Of a stretch of 64,000 nt of DNA, positions 28,708-35,755 are shown in pieces. The translations under genes and the position numbers were made by a program. Under the pieces are notes generated by a model. That model was given only the letters and a program-made list of their open reading frames with translations. It was not told the origin of the DNA and made no database searches. Each line of letters opens with the position of its first letter. Positions within the stretch are counted from its first letter, which is position 1. The stretch is from Desulforhopalus sp. (GTDB taxonomy: Bacteria > Desulfobacterota > Desulfobulbia > Desulfobulbales > Desulfocapsaceae), in contig JAOTRX010000002.1 of the NCBI GenBank assembly GCA_030247675.1, positions 248,001 to 312,000 of the forward strand. Reading direction: 5' to 3'.

Positions 28708-29378
28708 AAAGAATCAATACGGATTCCCGGGCTGTGGAGGATGAAGTCTATCTGGCGCTGTGGGGCATGGCTCGGATGGGATGGGGCGTTGGTGACATTG
28801 GCGTTTCTGAGGCCGGTTGCGGCGAGAAACAGATTAAGCTCACGGCTGCCCCAGAAGGTGTTGAAATCACCAGCAATGATTACATCCTTGCCGATATCGC
28901 GGACCAGGGAATGGAGTTGTTCAAGCTGGTTCTGTCGGTGCCGGTATTTCAGGGAAAGATGGACGATGAAAATGGCCACCGACAGGAGGTCAGTTTGCAG
29001 GACCAAGCGTTTCATGCCCTGCTCAAAATAGTGAAAATGAAAGTCCTCGATGGTCTGTTTGGTCAGGAGGGCATTGCATTGTTGCCTGAGAACCGGCACT
29101 TTCTGGGCTATTGAGCCGGCTCGGTACTTGCTTTCGACGATGCAGTTATAGCCCAGCTGCTCGGCGATTACCTGGGCCTGGCAGAAATACCCTGTCCGGT
29201 AGGAGCCGGAATCAACCTCGACCAAGGCGACGATATCCGGATTGACCGAAGCGATGAAGGTGATTATCCGCTGCAGGTTCCCCGATGTTCGCTTGAAAAA
29301 ACCGGCAAAAGGTACCGGAAGATGGTAAGCGTTTTTGTGGCCTGTGGCGTATCGTATATTGTATAGAAGTAAGCGCAT
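28638..29378 (-). CDS. Endonuclease/exonuclease/phosphatase family protein
   Basis: A 246-aa metal-dependent phosphoesterase of the EEP fold (DNase I, Mg-dependent sphingomyelinase relatives). Expected catalytic segments appear in order: N-terminal LLYNIRYATG, the acidic ALVEVDSG, the His region VHLSLKYRHRQ, GDFNTFWGSREL, QIDFILHSPG and the terminal SDHSPLVCDF. No signal peptide or membrane segment is visible, so it is cytoplasmic. Substrate cannot be predicted: nucleic acid, phosphoinositide-like or phospholipid substrates are all known in this fold. It converges on the histidine kinase gene, with which it shares 70 bp. Confidence 0.88.
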   Translation of the reverse strand: MRLLLYNIRYATGHKNAYHLPVPFAGFFKRTSGNLQRIITFIASVNPDIVALVEVDSGSYRTGYFCQAQVIAEQLGYNCIVESKYRAGSIAQKVPVLRQQCNALLTKQTIEDFHFHYFEQGMKRLVLQTDLLSVAIFIVHLSLKYRHRQNQLEQLHSLVRDIGKDVIIAGDFNTFWGSRELNLFLAATGLRNANVTNAPSHPSHAPQRQIDFILHSPGIRIDSFYIPDVRLSDHSPLVCDFSCMFT

Positions 29379-29590
29379 ACAAGTATGATACTGATTTACT
29401 CCCCTTGAGGCAATGGCTCCCGGGAGACTCTTCGAAAACTCGTGGAGAAATCGCCGCGACTACCATTGCAAGAATCCGGCAGCCCATGGTAAGTGGCGCC
29501 CGGCTCTTTTCCTGAAGGACGCCGGGATCCAGAAAATAAATTGTAATTTTAATGTGTTTAGTGATTGGAGAATACAGCTTGGACGATACT

Positions 29591-30520
29591 ATGATAACCA
29601 TTGGAACACGAAAAAGTAAACTTGCCATGTGGCAGACCGAGACGGTTGCGGAGGCCCTGCACGGCCACGGTATGACCACCCGCATTCATTCGATGGAAAC
29701 CATCGGCGACCGGATCCTCGATACCTCCATTGCCAAGATCGGCAGTAAAGGCGTCTTTACCGCCGAACTCGAAGAACAGCTGGCCGGGGGAACCACCGAT
29801 ATCGCCGTCCACAGCGCCAAAGACATGCAGTCGCAGCTGCCGGAAGGTTTTTCCCTGATCGCCTTCACCGCCCGGGAAAAGGTCAACGACGTGCTGCTCA
29901 GTCTCGACCGGTCGATCGATATCGCCGACCCGAAGCGGCACCTGGTGGTTGGTACCTCTTCGGTGCGGCGGCGGGCCTTCCTCAGGCACTTCTATCCCCA
30001 CGTGACGATTGTCGAGATGCGCGGCAACCTGCAGACCAGAATCCGCAAGATGGAGGAAGGCGTCTGCGAGGCCCTGATCCTCGCCTACGCCGGGGTTAAG
30101 CGGATGGGCTACGACCAGATGATTGTCAAAGAGTTCGATACCGATGAGTTCGTGCCGCCGGTCGGCCAGGGCTGCATCGCCATCGAGTCGGCTACATCCC
30201 TGGCCCGCGAAAAGATGGAGAAAATTCGTGCCTGTCTTAATAACCAGGAAAGCGAAATCTGCCTCCTCGCCGAGCGGGCCTTTTTGAAAAAGCTCGAAGG
30301 CGGCTGCAGCATCCCGGCCTTTGGTTACGCCGTCTTGAAAGGCGATGAACTGAGCCTCTCCGCCGGGCTGGCAAGCCTGGACGGCACGCAGATACTCCGC
30401 GTCACCGAAAAGGGTTCGGCCGGTGATCCGCAGGGGCTGGGAGCCCGTGTCGGTGAAAAGATCCTTGCCGGCGGCGGGCGGCAGATGCTCGAAGAGATCA
30501 GAAAAATCCAGGCTCAATAA
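29591..30520 (+). CDS. hemC: Hydroxymethylbilane synthase (porphobilinogen deaminase)
   Basis: Joins four porphobilinogen units to hydroxymethylbilane in tetrapyrrole synthesis, feeding heme, siroheme and cobalamin. It has 309 aa from ATG 29591. Visible motifs are TIGTRKSKLAMWQ at the N-terminus, VHSAKDMQSQLP, VGTSSVRRRAFL, MRGNLQTRIRKM and the cofactor-binding cysteine in LEGGCSIPAFG. The start is not settled: TTG at 29579 has GGAG eight bases before it and would add four residues, while the ATG lacks a good ribosome binding site. It has no partner genes of the pathway adjacent, but a cobalamin riboswitch follows 75 bp after the stop, and cbiK is 4 kb upstream. Confidence 0.96.
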   Translation: MITIGTRKSKLAMWQTETVAEALHGHGMTTRIHSMETIGDRILDTSIAKIGSKGVFTAELEEQLAGGTTDIAVHSAKDMQSQLPEGFSLIAFTAREKVNDVLLSLDRSIDIADPKRHLVVGTSSVRRRAFLRHFYPHVTIVEMRGNLQTRIRKMEEGVCEALILAYAGVKRMGYDQMIVKEFDTDEFVPPVGQGCIAIESATSLAREKMEKIRACLNNQESEICLLAERAFLKKLEGGCSIPAFGYAVLKGDELSLSAGLASLDGTQILRVTEKGSAGDPQGLGARVGEKILAGGGRQMLEEIRKIQAQ

Positions 30521-30594
30521 ACGCCATGGCGGTCGGATTTCGGTGGTCGATAATCGTTCTTGACTCGCTGCCGCTTTCGCGATAAAGCTATCAT

Positions 30595-30752
30595 GGTCAG
30601 GGTGTCGCATAGACATCAATGGGAATCCGGTGTGAATCCGGAACGGGCCCGCCGCTGTAACCGGGGACGAAAGTCGCTTATGCCACTGATGAGAATCATC
30701 GGGAAGGCGCGACCGGTAGGATGAACCGGGAGTCAGAATACCTGCCCTGACC
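30595..30752 (+). ncRNA. Cobalamin (adenosylcobalamin) riboswitch
   Basis: The conserved core of the B12 riboswitch is plain: GGGAATCCGGTGTGAATCCG, followed by GCCGCTGTAACCGGGGACGA, then GCCACTG, GGGAAGGCGC and GATGAACCGGGAGTCAGAA. The closing P1 helix is GGTCAGGG at 30595-30602 paired with CCCTGACC at 30745-30752. An intrinsic terminator follows at 30811-30852 and a short ORF after that, so it most likely represses transcription when cobalamin is abundant. Confidence 0.95.
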
Positions 30753-30810
30753 TTTATGCTGTTCTCCCCGCGGATCAGGGAGGAAAAGTACACGTCTGTG
30801 GTGAAATCAG

Positions 30811-30852
30811 GGCCCCCGGACCAAATTGCATTTGGTCCGGGGGCCTTTTTTT
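30811..30852 (+). terminator. Riboswitch expression-platform terminator
   Basis: A perfect 16-bp stem: arms GGCCCCCGGACCAAAT (30811-30826) and ATTTGGTCCGGGGGCC (30830-30845), loop TGC, followed by seven T. TCAGGG occurs at 30775-30780 and again at 30807-30812, the latter overlapping the stem base. Both can pair with CCCTGA of the riboswitch P1 3' strand, which gives a plausible switching route. Confidence 0.92.
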
Positions 30853-30900
30853 ATGCGCTGCCGGATCGATGCTCTTCCTTAACCTTGAAGGAGTTGCAAA

Positions 30901-31053
30901 ATGGACAGGAAAGAACTGGCGTATGCGAAACAGGCATTGTTGGGCGTTAAAGATTGGGATACCTTCCAGGCGGTTATCAGGACCTGTTCGAGGGTGGTGA
31001 ACACGGCCTTCCCGGTGGTTACCCTGGCAACCTGCGCCAAAAAGGGTAGGTAA
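30901..31053 (+). CDS. 50-aa ORF under the cobalamin riboswitch
   Basis: A short reading frame of 50 codons (starts MDRKELAYAKQALLG, ends TLATCAKKGR) that begins eight bases after a strong AAGGAG and is followed by its own hairpin. It sits directly downstream of the cobalamin riboswitch terminator and is the only gene that transcript can serve before the hairpin at 31063. The peptide is basic at both ends, has a hydrophobic stretch in VVNTAFPVVTLATC and two cysteines (29 and 45), and carries no signal peptide I can define. I do not recognise the family. It may be a B12-regulated small protein, or the transcript itself may be the functional product. Confidence 0.6.
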   Translation: MDRKELAYAKQALLGVKDWDTFQAVIRTCSRVVNTAFPVVTLATCAKKGR

Positions 31054-31062
31054 CAGGTGCTG

Positions 31063-31103
31063 CGGCCCTGCCGGCAACCGGCTGCAGTTGACGGGCAGGG
31101 CCG
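31063..31103 (+). terminator. Hairpin after the riboswitch-controlled ORF
   Basis: A perfect 10-bp inverted repeat, CGGCCCTGCC at 31063-31072 and GGCAGGGCCG at 31094-31103, with only TTT following. It would end the short riboswitch transcript before the next gene. Confidence 0.6.
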
Positions 31104-31179
31104 TTTGACCCTATGATGAGCAAGGGGCAGCGAGAAAACTACAGGTCACGATGCAAGGCTTTTCAAACGGGGCGGAGCG

Positions 31180-32157
31180 ATGCAGGGCAAAATAGGGATA
31201 GGTATCATCGGAACCGGCAAGCACGGCAGTCGCTATGCCAACCACATTGTGGCGGATCTCGGCGACCGCTTTCATCTGGCGGCAATCAGCAGACGTTCAA
31301 GTGAGGGGAGGGAACAGGCCGCGGCCTGGAACACCCAGTGGTATCCAGACTGGCGCGATCTGGTGCGTTGCAATAGGGTTGATGCGGTAATCAGCGCCGT
31401 CACCCCCAACCTCAATGGGGAGATCGGCAGGCTTTGCGCGGAGCAGAGAAAACCTCTGCTGATCGAAAAGCCGCTGTCTACCGATGTGCAAGAGGCGCAA
31501 AACATGGTTGATCTTTTCGACCACCTCGACTTGCCGCTTACTGTCGCTCAGACCCTGCGTTACAACAGTGTTATTGCTGCATTGCGGGACATTTTGCCGG
31601 CCATGGGCAGGATGTTTTCCTTTTCAGCCTGTCAGCGACTGGAGCGATCGACCATGCCCTGGTTGGAACAGCCTGAGCTGGCCGGTGGCGGAGTAATTTT
31701 TCATACCGCCGTCCATCTCTTCGATGCCCTGCGGTTTATAACCGGCAAGGAGATTGTGAGGGTCCGGGCGACAGCTCGGCAGATCTTCAACCCCCGTCTG
31801 GAGGATGTCCTGGTGGCGGAGGTGCTTCTGGGCGATGATTGTCCGGGTGTTATCGATGCCAGCAAGGTGAGTCCGGCACGGTCGGGAAGATATGAATTTG
31901 TTTGTGAACATGGACAGCTGCAAGGTGATCAGATCCACGGGATTCTCCAGAAAATTACAGGGATGCATACCACTACCTTGCCTGTCCAGCCAGTAGGGCC
32001 GACGATCCTGCCCCTGCTGGAGGACTGGCATAGCTTCCTGACGGGGCAAGGGCCAAATCCAATTCCCGGTGCGGAGGGACTGGCCGCGGTTACGGTTTGC
32101 GAGGCTATTCGGAAATCGGAGGACACCGGTCAGTGGGTTGAAATCACAAGCGTATAG
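31180..32157 (+). CDS. Gfo/Idh/MocA family oxidoreductase
   Basis: A 325-aa NAD(P)-dependent oxidoreductase with an N-terminal Rossmann domain (IGIIGTGKHGSRYANH) and a C-terminal alpha/beta substrate domain. The catalytic segment with the conserved Lys is LIEKPLSTDVQEAQ, and a second conserved region is GGGVIFHTAVHLFDALRF. Substrates of the family are mainly sugars, inositols, nucleotide sugars and, in biliverdin reductase, tetrapyrroles. None can be assigned here. It stands alone, 76 bp after the riboswitch transcript ends, and its own start has GGAG three to five bases upstream. Length is a little short for the family. Confidence 0.85.
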   Translation: MQGKIGIGIIGTGKHGSRYANHIVADLGDRFHLAAISRRSSEGREQAAAWNTQWYPDWRDLVRCNRVDAVISAVTPNLNGEIGRLCAEQRKPLLIEKPLSTDVQEAQNMVDLFDHLDLPLTVAQTLRYNSVIAALRDILPAMGRMFSFSACQRLERSTMPWLEQPELAGGGVIFHTAVHLFDALRFITGKEIVRVRATARQIFNPRLEDVLVAEVLLGDDCPGVIDASKVSPARSGRYEFVCEHGQLQGDQIHGILQKITGMHTTTLPVQPVGPTILPLLEDWHSFLTGQGPNPIPGAEGLAAVTVCEAIRKSEDTGQWVEITSV

Positions 32158-32341
32158 AATTTTTATGGCGGAGATTTTCTTCGCTTTGTGCGGCCTGCGG
32201 CGATTCTGCTGCCTTTGCCGTTGATCGTGCAAGAAATGGCTGGACATGCTCAAGGGACTATGCTAAAGCATTATGCGCACGCGCCGAGCTGTGAAGGATT
32301 TGCAGCCTAAGCATGTTGTCGAAACAATAAAATCAATACGT

Positions 32342-32418
32342 CGGGGAGTGGCTCAGTCTGGTAGAGCACAGCGTTCGGGACGCTGGGGTCGGAGGTTCAA
32401 ATCCTCTCTTCCCGACCA
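32342..32418 (+). tRNA. tRNA-Pro (anticodon CGG)
   Basis: A 77-nt cloverleaf: acceptor arms CGGGGAG and CTTCCCG, D arm GCTC/GAGC, anticodon stem CAGCG/CGCTG enclosing loop TTCGGGA (anticodon CGG), T arm GGAGG TTCAAAT CCTCT. The 3' CCA is encoded. It marks the left edge of an AT-rich stretch of foreign appearance. Confidence 0.96.
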
Positions 32419-32425
32419 TAATATC

Positions 32426-32458
32426 AAGGGGTTAGTAGATTCTTATTAACCCCTTTTT
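32426..32458 (+). terminator. Intrinsic terminator of tRNA-Pro
   Basis: Stem AAGGGGTTA (32426-32434) and TAACCCCTT (32447-32455) with a 12-base loop, followed by further T. It lies seven bases after the tRNA. Confidence 0.85.
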
Positions 32459-32649
32459 GTCTTAGTTTTGTTATCAGTTGTTACCAACCTTGTTAATGTT
32501 CTTGCTGGAAAATACTTCCTAATCTTTAGTATCATTTGATTATTAATCACAAAAGCTCATTAAACTGGTTCTTGCTTCACGATTTGTGTAGAATCATCAG
32601 TAAGAAATAAAGAAGAAACAATTCTTTACTTTTCCATTAGGATCGCAAA

Positions 32650-33441
32650 ATGAGCCTACCAATAAGTGGTGACCATTCTATAGAAGTTGCCAATTTTGTA
32701 TGCATCTTTGAAAATCCTTTCCCTGCCTCTTCAATTCAAGCACTGATGGGCCTTAAGGAAATCTTCAAGACTGAATATCCGATCTTCTCAATAGATTCTT
32801 TATGGAATGTTCAAATTGACAGCAAAGATAACGCACCAATTTCTAAACACCAAATAGCTGGTGTTTCTCTGCAGAAATTAAGCGAAAAGACTAATAAACC
32901 AGCTTGGATTTTAAGAACTGAGCCTCAGTCTATCGTTGTTTCATGCTTCGATTATGGCAGGTGGGATGTTGAGTCAAAGAAAGCGATAGATGATTTGACA
33001 AAAGTGATTAATATTGTTGACGATGGAAGAAATCCCGTCGTTCAACTCATTTTACATGTTGTAGATAGGTTTATTGGTGGACCCTACGAAACATATAAAA
33101 TAAATCAGGTGTTTAATACCAGATCGAGATATTTATCGAAACAGGCTGTCGAATCTGGTCCGTTATGGCATGTTCACCAAGGGTGGTTCGAAGGTGTTCA
33201 TGAAAAGGTTGAAAAGATTTTACACAATCTCAATCTTAGTACAAACCAGACTCCTCAGGGAATTGTAACTACCATTGATCATAATGCTAGATACGCTTTC
33301 GTCAAACCTACCTCTGCATCAGTCCTCAACGACGTTAGTTATGTTAAGGATATTTTTGATTTACTTCATGCAGCCAACAAAGCTGTTCTCATTGATTTAT
33401 TGAATAAAAATCAATGCAGGAAGGTGAAATTATGCCTATAA
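32650..33441 (+). CDS. TIGR04255-like protein
   Basis: A 263-aa protein of unknown function. The pattern of a conserved WILRTEPQSIVVSCFDYGRW region in the first half and a short helical end (IFDLLHAANKAVLIDLLN) resembles the TIGR04255 family, whose members lie in variable genome regions and often beside small unknown genes. Base composition is clearly more AT-rich than the genes before 32.2 kb, a sign of transfer. It overlaps the next ORF by ten bases, and a HEPN-like gene follows. Together these suggest a mobile accessory module, perhaps a defence or toxin-antitoxin type, but nothing in the sequence proves an activity. Confidence 0.55.
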   Translation: MSLPISGDHSIEVANFVCIFENPFPASSIQALMGLKEIFKTEYPIFSIDSLWNVQIDSKDNAPISKHQIAGVSLQKLSEKTNKPAWILRTEPQSIVVSCFDYGRWDVESKKAIDDLTKVINIVDDGRNPVVQLILHVVDRFIGGPYETYKINQVFNTRSRYLSKQAVESGPLWHVHQGWFEGVHEKVEKILHNLNLSTNQTPQGIVTTIDHNARYAFVKPTSASVLNDVSYVKDIFDLLHAANKAVLIDLLNKNQCRKVKLCL

Positions 33442-34001
33442 GCACAACAAATGTTACACCGACGCATGAGCGTGAGTATGTGGTGGAGGAATCGGTTGGA
33501 TCTTCTCCTAAGGGTTTATCGAAGGCTCTAGCTCTTGGAGCGATAACTGCCGTAGCAACTCTTAATAGTACATTTTGTAATTTTTTGTATTCACCTCGTG
33601 AAAGAACTGATATTCCAACATATTGCTCAGGATACCTAGAATCCGAGGGGAGGGGGTATCAATTTCCATTAAGAACGCCCAATGATATCTTAACTAATTA
33701 TAAATACGATGTCCCAGAGCTCGCAGAAATTGTTTCATATCTTTATAATTATCCCGATGTTCAGGTTTTCTTGGCAGAACTGTATAAAATAATAGAGAAA
33801 ATATATCCAGGATGTGGGACGAATAAAAAATTACAGCTGATAACTGACCCTGATACGTCTGAGCCTCTTATGAGGCTTGTCTTTGATTCTGGTCTACCTG
33901 TTGATGGAGAGTTCATTTTAAAAGAACAAGAACTCTTTAGTGAGATCCAGAGTGCTGGGATAGGGGGTGCCCTGAATAATGTCGTTTTTGTAAACGCTTA
34001 A
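33432..34001 (+). CDS. Unknown protein, middle gene of the AT-rich module
   Basis: A 189-aa protein that I do not recognise. The ATG at 33432 is chosen because AGGAAGG lies about seven bases upstream; an earlier in-frame ATG at 33414 lies in front of that site. A short hydrophobic stretch (ALALGAITAVATLNSTFC near residues 33-50) might be one membrane segment. The rest is soluble-looking with helices around VPELAEIVSYLYNYPDVQVF. The gene is AT-rich, overlaps the TIGR04255-like gene by ten bases and is 11 bp from the HEPN-like gene, so the three form one transcription unit and probably one functional set. Confidence 0.6.
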   Translation: MPISTTNVTPTHEREYVVEESVGSSPKGLSKALALGAITAVATLNSTFCNFLYSPRERTDIPTYCSGYLESEGRGYQFPLRTPNDILTNYKYDVPELAEIVSYLYNYPDVQVFLAELYKIIEKIYPGCGTNKKLQLITDPDTSEPLMRLVFDSGLPVDGEFILKEQELFSEIQSAGIGGALNNVVFVNA

Positions 34002-34012
34002 TTTCATACTTC

Positions 34013-34429
34013 ATGACTTGCGAACCAAAAGAGTTATTCGTATTTGCAGATTGGCTGTTTAGAACCAGATGTGAGCCAACCGAGTCAGTTTTACGAAGAA
34101 CTATCGTAAATAGATTATATTATGCTGCACTTATAGCAGCACGCGATCATACTGGTTCTTCAACGACTGGGCGCGATGGACATAAAGCTGTGGTTGATGC
34201 GCTTCGTGGTGTGAGCCTTCATGCCGCTAGTTTGTTGGATGCAATGCGCACAAACAGAAATGTCAATGACTATGAATTGACCACTCCAGTTGAAATGAGA
34301 GATGTTCACCGATCACTGGAAAACGCAAGAATGATATTTTATGAATTAGGAGAGACATTTCCACTTGGACCTTCGTATACGAAAGATTTTCTTGATATGA
34401 CCAAATTTGTTTCGCATACAGCTGGCTAA
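34013..34429 (+). CDS. HEPN-like domain protein
   Basis: A 138-aa, mainly helical protein. The segment RRTIVNRLYYAALIAARD resembles the first conserved helix of HEPN domains (R..v.R.YYA..h.a), and LLDAMRTNRNVNDYEL corresponds to the later R....DY segment. HEPN proteins include RNases of toxin-antitoxin and antiphage systems, but many are non-catalytic, and here the canonical RxxxxH catalytic motif is not visible. It is the third gene of an AT-rich module next to tRNA-Pro. The ATG has no clear ribosome binding site, so translation may depend on the preceding gene 11 bp upstream. A role as the regulatory or antitoxin partner is a guess. Confidence 0.6.
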   Translation: MTCEPKELFVFADWLFRTRCEPTESVLRRTIVNRLYYAALIAARDHTGSSTTGRDGHKAVVDALRGVSLHAASLLDAMRTNRNVNDYELTTPVEMRDVHRSLENARMIFYELGETFPLGPSYTKDFLDMTKFVSHTAG

Positions 34430-34539
34430 CAACCTCCCTACATGGGTCTAGCGGAAAATAAGGGGACATCTTGCCTATATTTTTAACAACACCATGTACC
34501 AGTCAAGCTGATGCATTCTCGCCGTAGTATTCTCTACCA

Positions 34540-34992
34540 ATGAAACAAACTCGTTTTAAATTGTGCCGATTAGAGGATCTCACAGGGCCTGAGGTTCATG
34601 CTCTTTTAGCTGCTCGCGAAGCAGTGTTTGTCGTCGAACAAAACTGTCCATATCAAGATGCTGACCAGCTTGATAAAAATTCATGGCATTTAATTGGTTG
34701 TAATGATTCTGGTATTTCCTGTTACCTCCGTATTGTCGAACCTGGATATAAGTATTCTGAGCCTTCACTTGGGAGAGTACTCACATCAAAAAGGTATCGG
34801 GGCACAGGACTTGGCAGGAAGGTAACCGAAGTTGGTATAGATCGAACGCAATCGATTTTTCCAGGGCTTGGCATCAGGATCAGCGCCCAGGCGTATCTCC
34901 GGGGCTTCTATGAGGGCTTTGGTTTTCGGGTGGTCTCCGATGCATATATGGAGGACGATATCCCTCACATTGAAATGTTGCTCAAGGCCTAG
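34540..34992 (+). CDS. elaA: GNAT family N-acetyltransferase, ElaA type (mosaic gene)
   Basis: A 150-aa acetyltransferase of the ElaA branch of GNAT. Family landmarks: LLAAREAVFVVEQNCPYQDAD, LGRVLTSKRYRGTGLGRKV (the acetyl-CoA pyrophosphate loop) and the C-terminal AYLRGFYEGFGFRVVSDAYMED. The reading frame is intact. The first 320 bases are AT-rich like the island genes before it, while from about 34860 the composition switches to the GC-rich style of the resident genome. This looks like a recombination junction inside the gene, the end of the incoming segment having recombined into a resident elaA. The substrate is unknown. Confidence 0.88.
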   Translation: MKQTRFKLCRLEDLTGPEVHALLAAREAVFVVEQNCPYQDADQLDKNSWHLIGCNDSGISCYLRIVEPGYKYSEPSLGRVLTSKRYRGTGLGRKVTEVGIDRTQSIFPGLGIRISAQAYLRGFYEGFGFRVVSDAYMEDDIPHIEMLLKA

Positions 34993-35221
34993 AAGCACCC
35001 AGCAACGCCGCCAAAGGTTCAGGCCACAATATGGCCAGGCCGGGCGTTTGGGGGATTTTAGGGATGGGGCCCTGCCTTCACCGTCAAACCGATAGTCTGC
35101 CTCCGTATTGATGCCTTGCCCAAGCAGCCCTGCCAACAGCCAAAACATTGGCCATTTATCGAAAGTACAATTCTCCGTTGGTCGTTCCGGAAATTTAAAC
35201 TGCGGATCTGATCACGAGCTT

Positions 35222-35437
35222 CTAGAGTTTTTCAGCCATACTGGAAAGGTCGTCGGCATTGTGGTTAACCTCGGTGCTGGAGGAGGAGATCCGCACTGAA
35301 TCGTCGCGCAGGAACTCGACATTCTCACTGATACCTGTCGCCAGGGCGGCACTCTGCCGGGCCATGTCATTTACTCCGCCAATGGCCTCCGAAACACACT
35401 GCACCTTGCCAACAATTTCCCAGGTAGCTGCCGATTG
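35222..35437 (-). pseudogene. C-terminal remnant of a methyl-accepting chemotaxis protein
   Basis: About 72 codons read in one frame as the end of a chemoreceptor: QSAATWEIVGKVQCVSEA, then GGVNDMARQSAALATGIS, and the terminal AEVNHNADDLSSMAEKL-like segment with heptad spacing. The signalling tip, membrane part and ligand domain are missing. The homology stops abruptly at the palindrome at 35431-35460, and no start codon suits a real protein. It is a fragment left by deletion or rearrangement. Confidence 0.7.
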
Positions 35438-35460
35438 GCAAACACCAGTGTGCCAATCGG
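35431..35460. repeat. 10-bp perfect palindrome at the break point
   Basis: CCGATTGGCA at 35431-35440 and TGCCAATCGG at 35451-35460 with a 10-base centre. It coincides with the end of chemoreceptor homology, so it may be a recombination scar, or a hairpin terminator without T-tract. Confidence 0.6.
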
Positions 35461-35568
35461 CCTATTTTGCTCTGCTAAAAGTTGGATAGATTTTCCTGCG
35501 GCGTGGTTTTCTTGCTCGGCGTTTAGCAATGAGTGCGCAAATTCTTTTTGGCATAAAGGATGAAGCAG

Positions 35569-35598
35569 TTGACTAACCGAGCTTGCTGCCGGTATTAT
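35569..35598 (+). promoter_or_regulatory. Candidate sigma-70 promoter of the repeat-protein gene
   Basis: TTGACT (35569-35574), an 18-base spacer and TATTAT (35593-35598) make a good -35/-10 pair. Transcription would begin near 35605 and leave a leader of about 150 bases before the ATG at 35756. Confidence 0.45.
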
Positions 35599-35755
35599 TT
35601 GCTATGGGCCTTCTCAATGATTAGAGTCTCGTTGTGGTGTTTGGGGAAGGTTTCTTTGCCGAGAGTATCTTGGGAAAGGTTTTTGTCAGAGCCTGTTTGT
35701 CAATCCTGGGTCGTGCTTGGGAGTTCAGAAAAACACGTAGCGAGGAGTTGGAGTT

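Larger units (their letters stand above)
34993..35755. other. Degraded intergenic region between elaA and the repeat protein
   Basis: 763 bp with no intact gene. It contains the chemoreceptor remnant, a 10-bp palindrome and the promoter candidate listed separately. The part at 34993-35220 has resident base composition but no convincing frame. The picture is of a decayed or recombined border. Confidence 0.5.

Noticed and set aside
32342..35000. Full integrative element with integrase at tRNA-Pro
   Set aside because: No integrase gene and no second copy of the tRNA 3' end were found downstream, so only an AT-rich module is claimed.
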